This document shows positions 41,613-50,340 of a stretch of DNA of 50,408 nt, piece by piece. The notes under the pieces are model-generated. The model did not search any database. It was not told the origin of the DNA and saw nothing but the letters and a program-made list of their open reading frames with translations. Within the stretch, counting starts at the first letter, position 1. Each line of letters opens with the position of its first letter. This DNA is from Candidatus Poribacteria bacterium (GTDB lineage: Bacteria; Poribacteria; WGA-4E; WGA-3G), in assembly GCA_021295715.1 (NCBI GenBank), contig JAGWBV010000053.1, forward strand, positions 1 to 50,408. The letters run 5' to 3'. A program made the position numbers and the translations under genes.

Positions 41613-42716
41613 TTACTCCACACGGATGATCGCTTCACCTAACACATCCATATCAGGGACGATTCCCAAGCCCGGTTGCGTTGAGGCTGCCATCCTGCCG
41701 TTAGTTCGTTGGGGTGCCCCTGCCGCCGTGCTGACGGTGACGTAGCTATTGAAATCGGTTGCCGTGAAAAGAAATGCCGTCGGTGTACTGTGCGCGAGAT
41801 GGGCAATGGCAGCGGTTGTAATATCACCACCCCAGCTATCTTCGATCGTCATCGCAACTCCGAGTTCAACGCATAAGTCTCTCGCCAGTTTCGCTTTGGT
41901 CAGTCCGCCGAATTTGCTAATCTTGATGTTGACGACATCCATCCCCTGATCGCCATGACCGCGTAGCAACGCTTGAATGCTGTCTATCGTCTCGTCAAGA
42001 ACGAAGGGGTGACTTGTGCGTTGACGGATCGCAAGGCATTCTTCATAGGAAAGACAGGGTTGTTCGATGTAGACGTCTACATCGCTTACGCCTCGGACGA
42101 CGCGGGCGGCTTCGTGCATCAACCAACCCGTGTTCGCATCTGCAATGAGGACATCTCCGGGTTCCATCAGTTCAGCAACCGCTCGGATACGTTCGATATC
42201 GGTGTTCGGATCGCCGCCTACTTTTAACTGGAATTTGCGGTATCCTTCCGCACGATAGGTGGCGACTTTTGCCGCCATCTCGTCGGGAGATTGTTGCGAA
42301 ATCGCACGATAGAGCATGAAATCCGACCCATACCTTCCACCGAGAAGCGTACAAACCGATTGGTTTGAAACCTTACCGAGAATATCCCAACACGCTGTGT
42401 CGATCGCTGATTTCACATACGGGTGTCCCTTGAGGGCAATATCCATGCGTTGGTTGAGCGGAAGCAGTTGTGTCGGATCTTCGCCGATGAGATGTGGTGC
42501 GAGTTCAGCGATGCCGGTGCGGGTGCCTGCCGCATAAGCGGGGAGATAGAAAGGTCCCAACGGACAAACCTCACCGTAGCCGGTGATGCCTTCGTCCGTT
42601 TCAATTGAGACAATGGTGCTGTCAAATACGGATACAGATTTTCCGCCCGACCAGTTATAACTGCCTTCATAGAGTGGGAGATCAACTTGATAGGCATTAA
42701 TACAGCGAATTTCCAT
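41613..42716 (-). CDS. Enolase-superfamily enzyme resembling cis-3-hydroxy-L-proline dehydratase / hydroxyproline-betaine epimerase
   Basis: A 367-residue mandelate racemase/muconate lactonizing enzyme-type protein. The cap has the strongly conserved [20 protein letters not shown] stretch. Barrel residues: Lys in [10 protein letters not shown] near 165, metal ligands in LIADANTGW (Asp near 193), YIEQPC (Glu near 218) and VLDETID (Asp/Glu near 241), and Lys in NIKISKFGG near 265. The whole sequence strongly recalls the subgroup that acts on cis-3-hydroxy-L-proline or hydroxyproline betaine; the exact activity is inferred. It is the first gene of a leftward group with the cyclodeaminase-family and two Ldh-family genes. 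Confidence 0.87.
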   Translation of the reverse strand: MEIRCINAYQVDLPLYEGSYNWSGGKSVSVFDSTIVSIETDEGITGYGEVCPLGPFYLPAYAAGTRTGIAELAPHLIGEDPTQLLPLNQRMDIALKGHPYVKSAIDTACWDILGKVSNQSVCTLLGGRYGSDFMLYRAISQQSPDEMAAKVATYRAEGYRKFQLKVGGDPNTDIERIRAVAELMEPGDVLIADANTGWLMHEAARVVRGVSDVDVYIEQPCLSYEECLAIRQRTSHPFVLDETIDSIQALLRGHGDQGMDVVNIKISKFGGLTKAKLARDLCVELGVAMTIEDSWGGDITTAAIAHLAHSTPTAFLFTATDFNSYVTVSTAAGAPQRTNGRMAASTQPGLGIVPDMDVLGEAIIRVE

Positions 42717-42882
42717 ATTTTTAATTATGTGCCAATCGTGAAATGAAGTGATTGATAATTGAGGCAGTAGTGGGCGGAAGGATTATCAAAATCTTTCACC
42801 ACACCACAATCCGTTGTGAGGATAGTAGCATGTTTGACAAAAACTATCAAGAAAAAGCGTGTACGCGCAGAAAGATAAAATA
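42717..42882. other. Gap before the enolase-superfamily gene
   Basis: A 166-base gap. The first bases (minus strand TAATTAAAAAT before ATG 42716) look like a remnant of a bracketing element end, but the inner CCGCAAGG and the opposite arm are missing. Nothing else is recognised. Confidence 0.4.
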
Positions 42883-44352
42883 CTACTCAAAACCACTGAC
42901 CCTCGCAGCGGCAGGTGCATGCTTTGGGAGTGCTTTCTTGATTAGCGCGGATTCAGGAACATAACCGGAGTAATCAGAGATCGAGCCGTGCGTCAACGCA
43001 TATATCACAACGTTCGTCATGAAACGGTAGACCCCTGGGGAATAGTGGACACTCCGCGTCGGGTAGCTGACAGTTTCCATCGCGCACATGTAATCACGAC
43101 GAACAACGATAACCGATAATTTCTCACCGACGGAGATACCTTCAAGGAAGTTCCGTTTCGGTGGACGTGTGCCCCACCAGAAAATGTCGTATCCGATTGG
43201 AGGTCCGCCCATCCCATAGAAGTTATTATAAATTTCGTGATTGTTGGAAATCCGCTCAATGTGGTATTCAGGCATAACGTAGTGCATCTGCGAGAGAAAG
43301 AGGCGAACCATCGCTTGTGCAGGAGCATCTACACCGCAATCGTCAAAAACGAGGAATCCACCTTTTTCGACGAGATAGCGACGCAGTCCTGCTGCTTCGT
43401 TGTTAGAGAAACGACCATCTATTCTACCGGCACCATAATTTTTCCCCAGAAGATCGCGAGATCGGACAACTGCTGGATCATGTCCTGTCATAAAAACGAG
43501 GGGCGTTTTGAAGAGACTCGCATCGGTGAGTTTCAATGCACCGCCTTCAACATTCATATCGGTTTTAATCTTGGTGCGTTCGTTGAGCCATTGCGTCAAT
43601 GCGTTAAGAGCGGAGGCGTCCGCCCACCAGTCAGAAAGATCGTGCCGAACCCGGGCAAAACGGAGGATACCTCGGATGTCCTTACCTTTACCGATGACGC
43701 GTCCACCCGGTTCGCCTTTCGGAAGGGGCGGGACGACGTAGTTAGAAAGCGTAATATTCTCGACCACATCACCAAGTGCATCGCGTGCGGCACCGACGTT
43801 TTCAACCATTGAGAGTCCCGGTGGGCGTTCAAGCGTGACCTTTAACCACCCAGCGATACCACGGTTGACATTTCTCATTCGAGCGGAAGGGACTGTTACC
43901 ACGGGGGCAGAGAATGCCAAGGCATCGGGAGCATCTGATACCAGTAAATCACCGTATATCACATCTGCCTGCGCCGCTGGGTTTAGCGTTACTACTTTCG
44001 GTACATCCGGATCTATTGGCGGTTGGACTTTGACGGTTTGGCTTGAAAATTCGATTACTGTCTGTGCTTGGAAATTTGACTCGCGAGGCAACACAGTTGT
44101 TACACGCGGTTGCACCTGAATCTGTCCAACAACAGTTTTTTGCGTTGGAACCGTTGGTTTCACGATAGGTTTCACGACGAGTTTTCTTCCCACTTTAGGC
44201 TTCGGGGGCTCTTTGGGATAGAGAATTTCGATGCCTATCAGATCTTTGAGCGGCGCAGTTAGCGCAAGCAGATAGAGTCCAGCAACACATATGATGACAG
44301 CATGAAGTGCCAACGAGGTTATAAGAGCACCTGAGGTTATTTTTCCGCGCAT
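42883..44352 (-). CDS. DUF4159-domain protein with N-terminal membrane anchor
   Basis: A 489-residue protein. One membrane helix near residues 8-32 is followed by a Pro/Lys/Val-rich stretch (KPKVGRKLVVKPIVKPTVP) like the periplasmic spacer of TonB-type anchors. Residues about 230-460 are a DUF4159 domain: FARVRHDLSDWWADASALN, LVFMTGHDP, an LRRYLVEKGGFLVFDDCG segment, and GPPIGYDIFWWGTRPP. DUF4159 proteins often accompany MoxR/DUF58 gene sets; none is present here, so the role is open. GGAGG precedes the start by about 10 bases. Confidence 0.82.
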   Translation of the reverse strand: MRGKITSGALITSLALHAVIICVAGLYLLALTAPLKDLIGIEILYPKEPPKPKVGRKLVVKPIVKPTVPTQKTVVGQIQVQPRVTTVLPRESNFQAQTVIEFSSQTVKVQPPIDPDVPKVVTLNPAAQADVIYGDLLVSDAPDALAFSAPVVTVPSARMRNVNRGIAGWLKVTLERPPGLSMVENVGAARDALGDVVENITLSNYVVPPLPKGEPGGRVIGKGKDIRGILRFARVRHDLSDWWADASALNALTQWLNERTKIKTDMNVEGGALKLTDASLFKTPLVFMTGHDPAVVRSRDLLGKNYGAGRIDGRFSNNEAAGLRRYLVEKGGFLVFDDCGVDAPAQAMVRLFLSQMHYVMPEYHIERISNNHEIYNNFYGMGGPPIGYDIFWWGTRPPKRNFLEGISVGEKLSVIVVRRDYMCAMETVSYPTRSVHYSPGVYRFMTNVVIYALTHGSISDYSGYVPESALIKKALPKHAPAAARVSGFE

Positions 44353-44470
44353 TTGTCTTTACCTCCAAGGAACAAAAGTGTTGATATGGAGATAAAAGCA
44401 ATTTCCGTGCCAATACAAAAAGTGCTGAATTTGCGGTAATTCGTGTAGTTATGAGGGATTAGACTGCACG

Positions 44471-44492
44471 AAAAAGGACAGTTGTCTTTTTT
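44471..44492 (-). terminator. A/T-rich hairpin, possible terminator after nifS
   Basis: AAAAAGGAC-AGTT-GTCTTTTTT forms a 9-bp stem with a four-base loop; on the minus strand CTTTTTCG ends the structure. It lies between nifS and the DUF4159 gene in a 275-base gap that otherwise holds only the GATGCGGTT-AGA-AACCGCATC palindrome (44580-44600). Confidence 0.45.
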
Positions 44493-44579
44493 GATTGCAC
44501 AAAAAGGGGCTTGTTGCAGTTCGGTATTTCTACAAGTATGCTATGGGATTGGCGTGAAGAGGTTACAGGATGGAAAACC

Positions 44580-44600
44580 GATGCGGTTAGAAACCGCATC
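44580..44600. repeat. Palindrome GATGCGGTT-AGA-AACCGCATC
   Basis: A perfect 9-bp stem followed by TACC, member of the GGTAG/CTACC family, located 28 bases past the nifS stop. Confidence 0.7.
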
Positions 44601-44627
44601 TACCCCGATTCGATGGAGATGGGAATT

Positions 44628-45788
44628 CTATCCTCTATACAAGGTGCGCATTTGCTGGATGACCTTCGGTAATTTGGTAATCACTTCATCAATCTCGGTT
44701 TCAGTTGTGTTCCTACCCAAGGAAAAGCGGACTGTGCCTTGTGCCAAACGCGGGGGTAAGCCGAGCGCGGCGAGAACGTGCGACGGTTCCATAGAACCGG
44801 AGGTACACGCTGAACCCGTCGAGACACAGATACCCTCCATGTCCAAACGTAAGATGAGACTTTCACCCTCTACCGCTTCAAACGAGACGTTAAGCGTGCC
44901 GGGCGCACAGTGGTCAGGGTGTCCATTGTAGTGCAAGCGATCGATGTGTGCATCCAAGCCTTCGCGGAGTCTTTGGGTTAAAGCGTCGAGATGCTGTGCG
45001 TAGGTGTTCTGCTCCTGTTTCGCAAGATCGGCAGCAATACCTAAGCCGACAATGGCAGGGACATTTTCAGATCCAGCGCGTCGGTTGCGTTCATGCGCCC
45101 CCCCGTGAACGAGGTTTGCCAGTCGGGTGCCGCGGCGAATGTAGAGGACACCAATGCCTTTGGGGGCGTAAATCTTGTGCCCAGAAAACGCGAGGAGGTT
45201 CACACCGAGTTTTTGAACGTTCATCTCCAATTTGCCGACCGATTGCACGGCATCGGTGTGGAGAGGGATCTCGTGTTCCTGCGCGATCTCGCATATCTCT
45301 TCGAGCGGTTGGACGGTGCCATTCTCGTTGTTGACGTGCATGATAGAGATCAGGACTGTCGTATCACGGACTGCTTCACGGAGTTGTTCAATACGGATTC
45401 GTCCGTATCTGTCTACGGGGAGGTAGGTTATCTCAAAATCGCGTTGCTCCAGATATTGACACGTATGCAAGACAGCGTGATGCTCCACAGAGGAAGTGAT
45501 GATATGGTTTCCGTTGCCCCGGCTCTTTCCCAGTTCAGTCAATCCTTTAATGGCGTGGTTGTCTGCTTCGGTGCCGCTTCCGGTGAAAACAATCTCACTC
45601 GGACTTTTGGCACCGATGAGATCCGCGACCTGCTCGCGGGCGGTGTCGATCGCCGTGCGTGCCTCGCGGCCGTATGCGTGGATGCTCGAACCGTTACCGA
45701 ATGCCTCGGTGAGATACGGTGTCATTGCGTCTATGACTTCGGGACGAAGGGGTGTTGTGGCGTTGTAATCTAAATAGATGCGTTGCAT
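44628..45788 (-). CDS. nifS: Cysteine desulfurase (NifS/IscS family)
   Basis: A 386-residue pyridoxal-phosphate enzyme that removes sulfur from cysteine for iron-sulfur clusters or tRNA thiolation. Seen: YLDYNATTPLRPEV at the start, FTGSGTEADNHAIKG, SSVEHHAV with the PLP-stacking His near 103, HTDAVQSVGKL, the PLP lysine in FSGHKIYAPKGIG near 206, and the active cysteine in STGSACTSGSMEPSHVL near 325. Length is normal. No IscU or tRNA-thiolation gene adjoins it. Its start abuts a bracketing element end (AATTTAAAAATG). Confidence 0.92.
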   Translation of the reverse strand: MQRIYLDYNATTPLRPEVIDAMTPYLTEAFGNGSSIHAYGREARTAIDTAREQVADLIGAKSPSEIVFTGSGTEADNHAIKGLTELGKSRGNGNHIITSSVEHHAVLHTCQYLEQRDFEITYLPVDRYGRIRIEQLREAVRDTTVLISIMHVNNENGTVQPLEEICEIAQEHEIPLHTDAVQSVGKLEMNVQKLGVNLLAFSGHKIYAPKGIGVLYIRRGTRLANLVHGGAHERNRRAGSENVPAIVGLGIAADLAKQEQNTYAQHLDALTQRLREGLDAHIDRLHYNGHPDHCAPGTLNVSFEAVEGESLILRLDMEGICVSTGSACTSGSMEPSHVLAALGLPPRLAQGTVRFSLGRNTTETEIDEVITKLPKVIQQMRTLYRG

Positions 45789-45988
45789 TTTTAAATTTAT
45801 GAATCCTTGGCTACACAGATGGATTTCCCCACTGGAAAGACCTTATCGGAGCAGGTCCTCGATTATTCTGTAGATTCTTCTTAAAATCGGACCTGTAGCT
45901 CGTAATGAAATGGAGAGCGGATGCTCAAGAAAGCATATTCTTGGCTCAAATGAGCGTTGTTCTCCCGCAAGGTAAAATTAAAGAATTA
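45789..45988 (-). repeat. Bracketing inverted-repeat element 6
   Basis: It fills the gap between the COG3014 gene and nifS. Right arm on the minus strand: stop codon in TTTTTAATTC, then TTTAATTTTACCTTGCGGG. Left arm: AAATTTAAAAATG at the nifS start, with CCAAGGATTC before it. Inside, GCTCGTAATGAAATGGAGAGC (as arms GCTC and GAGC around GTAATGAAATGGA) precedes GGAT (45897-45921). Confidence 0.72.
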
Positions 45989-47320
45989 AAAATATGTTCG
46001 GTGATTCCAAAAAGTTATCCGATTCGGGTTAATCTTGATTTTTGGCACAGAATCGCGTTCACCGACCCTTCCGTTCGCGTCTAAAAAGGAAAGATTGAGT
46101 GTATGCGTGCCTGCGGGCAGAGGCATCCGCACGATAAAAATTTGATTCGGAAGCGTTTGCCAAGAACGTGTGTCCGCCTGTTCTGTCACGGCACCAGCGA
46201 GGTTTACAAGGAGTCCTAAGGCTTCATTTTCCTTGTTTGCTTTTCGGTAGAGCAAGTATTTCCCTACAGCTCGGACTAAGGTTCGCAAGAGAATCCCAGT
46301 GCGTTGCGCCTTGAAAGTTTCTATTGCGCTGTTCTCTACATCCTCCACAAGCACACCCTTCGCTTTCACCGCTCCAACCGCAACTTCGATCCCTGAGAAA
46401 AGGGGTCGATGGGAGTCAATTTTCGGGATAGCGACACGTAGCAGATATTCCAATTCAATCTCTTTATACACCCTTCCCTCGCGCCCTATAAGTGCCGGCA
46501 CAAACTTGTCATCGTCCACATCGTCTGTTTTCAGAATCGGAAACGTCAAAGCGTCCTCACCTTTCGGCGGAACGTAGCCGCTTTCATAAAAAAGAATCAG
46601 TTCGCCGGTGTTTTCAGGACGGACAGAAAACTTTCCATACTGTTCCTCATAACGCGCCAGCTCGTCGACGAAACCGAGTTTGCGTGCCAACCCGACCAGC
46701 GAACGCCCGATGTCCGCTGGTATCGCTACACCCGTTTTCTCTGATGCGTTTCTATAGTATGCTGCAGCCTGTTTGTAAGAGATGTAGGCATCATTCCATT
46801 CACCAGTGGCTTCAAAGAGAACACCAGAGAGGTGCGCAAGAAATCCTGCGCCGAAGAAATCGTAATTTTCGTCTTCACCTTTGAAGTAGTTGATGAGAGC
46901 CGTTGCCCGACGACATTCTACCAGCGCACCGTCTAACTGACCTTGGTAGATATAGTTGAGTGCCCGGTAATAGTGGCTCAAAAGCCGTTCATATCGGGTG
47001 CCCGGATACGGACGCATCTGATCAGAGGTAACGAGCGAAACAACCTCTTTTGAAACGCTTTTGGTATACCGGTCTTCAGCGATATCGCCTGCTTGATCGA
47101 ACGCCGCGTTGCTTTCTTGGAAATGATTGGCGTAATGGGCAACTAATCCTAATTCAAACAGAAAAGGGATGTCAGACTTTTTCGAGGCATTTTTCTGAAG
47201 GTTCGTATAGGCTTTTTCTGTTTCTCCCGCCTCCAATGCGATTTGGAGGTCTTGCATCTTATAGCCGCCGCATCCGATTATCAGACAAGTAATGAACAGG
47301 AAAGAGAGTGTTTTAATCAT
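45986..47320 (-). CDS. COG3014-family outer-membrane lipoprotein
   Basis: A 444-residue lipoprotein: an N-terminal hydrophobic stretch ends in the lipobox IIGCGG (Cys about 16). Helical, TPR-like repeats (about 20-220) such as YRALNYIYQGQLDGALVECRRA match COG3014, followed by a beta-rich C-terminal region (LILFYESGYVPPKGED, MPLPAGTHTLNLSFLD). The start at 47320 gives a normal lipoprotein signal; 47383 would add 21 charged residues. It precedes nifS and follows the LpoB-like gene; COG3014 and LpoB-like genes are often neighbours, which suggests a shared envelope role. Confidence 0.82.
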   Translation of the reverse strand: MIKTLSFLFITCLIIGCGGYKMQDLQIALEAGETEKAYTNLQKNASKKSDIPFLFELGLVAHYANHFQESNAAFDQAGDIAEDRYTKSVSKEVVSLVTSDQMRPYPGTRYERLLSHYYRALNYIYQGQLDGALVECRRATALINYFKGEDENYDFFGAGFLAHLSGVLFEATGEWNDAYISYKQAAAYYRNASEKTGVAIPADIGRSLVGLARKLGFVDELARYEEQYGKFSVRPENTGELILFYESGYVPPKGEDALTFPILKTDDVDDDKFVPALIGREGRVYKEIELEYLLRVAIPKIDSHRPLFSGIEVAVGAVKAKGVLVEDVENSAIETFKAQRTGILLRTLVRAVGKYLLYRKANKENEALGLLVNLAGAVTEQADTRSWQTLPNQIFIVRMPLPAGTHTLNLSFLDANGRVGERDSVPKIKINPNRITFWNHRTYF

Positions 47321-47326
47321 AAGAGT

Positions 47327-47437
47327 GGCAATCGGTTTCCATCGGTTTCCGTCGGCTTTCAGAGTAGCCATCAGTTTAACCATCAGTCATCAGAACGGAA
47401 ACCTCTTTGCTGACTGCCGAAAGCCGATAGCCGTTCC
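47327..47437. repeat. GGCTTTC/GAAAGCC inverted repeat in the CTGACTGC repeat family
   Basis: Arms gtcggctttcag and ctgactgccgaaagccgat flank a middle stretch with repeated catcag. It overlaps the alternative N-terminus of the COG3014 gene and fills the gap to the LpoB-like gene. Related text occurs at about 35270-35292 and 48177-48207, each just beyond a stop codon. Confidence 0.55.
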
Positions 47438-47438
47438 T

Positions 47439-48071
47439 CTACATTTTAAACTTGTCACGTCCGACAAACTTTTTGATTTTCTTGTTACCGATCCAAATCT
47501 TCTCGTTAGTTTCAATGTTCGTCAATGTCAGGTCTGTTTGGTAGAAGATAACTTGGTCGCCGCCCTCTCGATCTTCGATGGTGTTGATTTCACCGGTCAT
47601 CATGTAATCGGCACCGAGTTCACGTCCCATCCGTTTAACGGTTTCGATTGCAGCGAATTCGCCTTGGTCGGCACGCTCTTCGCGAATTTCACCGCGCTCA
47701 CTTGAGCTTGAGACAGTCCGCACCTTTCCAGAATTAATGAAAGCGCGCTCGATGTCGGTGATAAACGTAGCAACGGGGATATGTTCCATGCTCTTATTGC
47801 GAATACCTCCGACGATTACAACCGGTTTCGTACCGGCGTTTATACCGTGATCATTGATCCAAGGGTGTGTTAAGCAGTCCTGAATGATGTCGTCGGCGAC
47901 CATACGCGAATCGGTATCGTTCCAACGTCCAGACAGATCAATCGTAGTATCGGCATCGACACGAGTGACCTGCTTAGAGGAACTGCAACTACTGAAAATT
48001 GTGATACCAACGAAGAGTGCGAAAATTGTAAGACTATATTTAAAAGGCTTGACTGTCAAAATTTTATACAT
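47439..48071 (-). CDS. lpoB: LpoB-like lipoprotein (penicillin-binding protein activator family)
   Basis: A 210-residue lipoprotein. After a basic N-terminus and hydrophobic stretch comes the lipobox FSSC (Cys about 29). The mature part has DLSGRWNDTDSRMVADDII, PVVIVGGIRNKSMEHIPV, a family stretch ERAFINSGKVRTVSS and GADYMMTGEINTIEDR, as in the LpoB/YcfM family, whose E. coli member activates the penicillin-binding protein PBP1b from the outer membrane. The activation role here is by family only. AAGGAG lies eight bases before the ATG. The COG3014 lipoprotein gene follows. Confidence 0.85.
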   Translation of the reverse strand: MYKILTVKPFKYSLTIFALFVGITIFSSCSSSKQVTRVDADTTIDLSGRWNDTDSRMVADDIIQDCLTHPWINDHGINAGTKPVVIVGGIRNKSMEHIPVATFITDIERAFINSGKVRTVSSSSERGEIREERADQGEFAAIETVKRMGRELGADYMMTGEINTIEDREGGDQVIFYQTDLTLTNIETNEKIWIGNKKIKKFVGRDKFKM

Positions 48072-48092
48072 TCGGTATGCTCCTTTTTGGAA

Positions 48093-48207
48093 TGGCTATC
48101 AGCCGTCAGCCTTCGGCTGTCAGTAGGACACAGTATGGCAGGAATGTTTACGATAACCACCACAAGATTCTCTTTCTGACTGCCGACTGCTGATAACTGA
48201 TTGCCAA
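48093..48207. repeat. CTGACTGC-type repeats between thrS and lpoB
   Basis: A hairpin GCCGTCAGCCTTCGGCTGTC (about 48102-48121) and ctgactgccgactgctgata (48177-48196) lie in the 136-base gap. They belong to the same short-repeat family as 47407-47432 and 35270-35292. Confidence 0.55.
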
Positions 48208-49995
48208 TTAAAAGTCTAAGTCGGCTTCTTGAACAATTTTGTCAACGAAAGTATCAAGTGCCATCGCACCGATGTCGCCTTCATCGCGGCTGCGGACGCT
48301 GACCGTGCGGCTTTCCTGCTCACGTCCACCGATAATTAACATGTACGGCACACGTTGCAAACGGGCTTGACGGATCTTCGCGCCAATCTTGTCATCGCTA
48401 TTGTCCAATGCAACACGACACCCTTTTTGCAACAGAAGGTGTTCGACCTCTTTGCCGTAATCAACGAAGCGTTGACTAATCGTCATCACGACGCACTGGA
48501 TAGGCGAGAGCCATGTCGGAAATGCCCCGGCGTAATGCTCAATCAGCATCGCGATAAAGCGTTCAAAACTCCCGCAAATCGCGCGATGAATAACCACAGG
48601 ACGCTTTTCAGATCCGTCTGGCGCGACGTAGATGAGTTCAAACCGTTCAGGCAGCTGGAAATCGAGTTGCACGGTAGCACACTGCACGTCTCGGTTGAGT
48701 GAATCCCGAACCTGAAAATCCATCTTAGGTCCGTAGAATGCGGCTTCCCCGGGATCAATAGTGTGCTCAATCCGGTTGTTTTTCAACACGTCCTCAAGGA
48801 TTGTCTCCGCTCGATTCCAGACCTCTACATCGCCCATAAACTTCTCAGGGTTGCGTGTACTCAAATCGCATCGAAACGGTAGATCAAACGTGCCGTAGAT
48901 ACGTTGGAAGAGTCCAAGAATCCGTTCATATTCATCAGCAATCTGGTCTTCGGTGACGAAATTGTGTGCATCATCTTGACACATCTGACGCACACGCGAC
49001 AAACCGGTCAGTGTCCCTGTGGCTTCGTTACGATGCAACACGCCTTGGTCGTGCAGACGATAGGGTAAATCACGATAGCTGTGGCGCACACTTTTATAGA
49101 TTAACATGTGTGCCGGACAGTTCATCGGTTTCAAAGCACTCGTCGCTTCGCCATCTTCATTTTCGACGAGGAACATATCGTCTTTAAAATGTTCCCAATG
49201 TCCGGAGGTCTTCCAGAGACTACTATCGTAGATGAGCGGTGTCCGAACCTCCTGATAGCCTTCACTGAGATAGAGTTTCCGCACCTTTTCCGAGAGGAGA
49301 TTATAGATGAGTGTGCCTTTCGGAAGCCAAAATGCGCTTCCGGGGGATTCGGGATGCATTTGGAAGAGTTCCAATTCGCGTCCGAGTTTACGATGGTCGC
49401 GTTTGGCGGCTTCTTCGCGTTGTGTCAAGTACGCCTGAAGGTCGGCTTTGGTCTCCCATGCGGTGCCATAGATGCGTTGCAACTGCTCACGGTTGCTATC
49501 ACCGCGCCAATAGGCTCCTGAAACCCGGAGCAGTTTGAAATATCGGCATTCGCGTGTTTTTTCAACATGTGGACCCTTGCAGAGGTCTGTGAAATCGCCG
49601 TTGTGGTAGATAGAAACACCTTCTTCATCAACACCCTCATCGGTAGCACTGACTTCACGATCCGAAATCCCGTCGATTAATTCGAGTTTGAATTTCTGAT
49701 CGCGTTCACCGAACCATGTGCGAGCATCGTCGTAGGACCATGCCTCTTGCTCGAAAGGCACATTGGCTTTGATCATCGCCTTCATGTGCTTTTCGATTTC
49801 AGGAAAATCGTCGGGTGTGATGGGGCGCGGCACCTCCATATCATAATAGAACTCGTTTTCAATCGGCGGTCCGATTGCGAGTTTAACGGTCCGTTCGCCA
49901 TCTGGGAATAGTTGTTGGACGGCATACGCCATGATGTGCGCGGTCGAATGGCGTAAGCGTTGTAAGTAATCTTCAGGTTGATTGGGTTCACGCAT
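48208..49995 (-). CDS. thrS: Threonyl-tRNA synthetase lacking the TGS domain
   Basis: A 595-residue synthetase charging tRNA-Thr. The N-terminal editing domain is present: HSTAHIMAYAV with His16 and His20, and a later YWRGD. The catalytic core has MNCPAHMLIY with the zinc Cys, RLHDQGVLHRNEATGTLTGL, RQMCQDDAHNFV (motif 2) and HRAICGSFERFIAMLIEH (motif 3); the anticodon-binding domain ends the protein. The usual first ~60 residues (TGS domain) are missing: the protein starts just before the editing domain and the DNA upstream does not encode it in frame. Confidence 0.93.
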   Translation of the reverse strand: MREPNQPEDYLQRLRHSTAHIMAYAVQQLFPDGERTVKLAIGPPIENEFYYDMEVPRPITPDDFPEIEKHMKAMIKANVPFEQEAWSYDDARTWFGERDQKFKLELIDGISDREVSATDEGVDEEGVSIYHNGDFTDLCKGPHVEKTRECRYFKLLRVSGAYWRGDSNREQLQRIYGTAWETKADLQAYLTQREEAAKRDHRKLGRELELFQMHPESPGSAFWLPKGTLIYNLLSEKVRKLYLSEGYQEVRTPLIYDSSLWKTSGHWEHFKDDMFLVENEDGEATSALKPMNCPAHMLIYKSVRHSYRDLPYRLHDQGVLHRNEATGTLTGLSRVRQMCQDDAHNFVTEDQIADEYERILGLFQRIYGTFDLPFRCDLSTRNPEKFMGDVEVWNRAETILEDVLKNNRIEHTIDPGEAAFYGPKMDFQVRDSLNRDVQCATVQLDFQLPERFELIYVAPDGSEKRPVVIHRAICGSFERFIAMLIEHYAGAFPTWLSPIQCVVMTISQRFVDYGKEVEHLLLQKGCRVALDNSDDKIGAKIRQARLQRVPYMLIIGGREQESRTVSVRSRDEGDIGAMALDTFVDKIVQEADLDF

Positions 49996-50340
49996 TGCAA
50001 TTCACTCTCATATATTGATTCAGATAGGTTTCAAAATTGGTCTTAATAGACTTAACGTCTTTTTTTCTACACTGTTTACGAAATAATTTTACACGATTTA
50101 AAAGGGGATTGCCAATAAAAAAGATAAGGGTAGGAGTTTTAGTTTTAGGAGGATATTGTACCATTTCTAAAAGATTAAGCGCGACGTTCACTCAGACCCC
50201 GGTAGGTGGGGTTTCCTAACCGCACCGGGTATAACCAAAAATAGTGGACCCTTTTAAGAACAATCATCAATCAGAATTGATATTGTTTAGGGAGGGTATT
50301 GTCCAGTTTCAGGTGCGTTGGCGTAAACGTTTTGGGAGGA
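49996..50340. other. 345-base gap between tRNA-Val and thrS
   Basis: An AT-rich gap. It contains an imperfect copy of the GGTAG palindrome (50197-50229, arms CCCGGT..GGTGGGGTT and AACCGCACCGGG). A 58-67 codon frame on the minus strand (49988-50191) has no recognisable domain and no good ribosome site, so I do not call it a gene. No T-box signature was recognised. Confidence 0.5.

Noticed and set aside
49988-50191. Possible small protein upstream of thrS on the minus strand
   Set aside because: No recognisable domain, weak ribosome site, overlaps the thrS start by 8 bases and lies in AT-rich DNA; not enough support for a gene.
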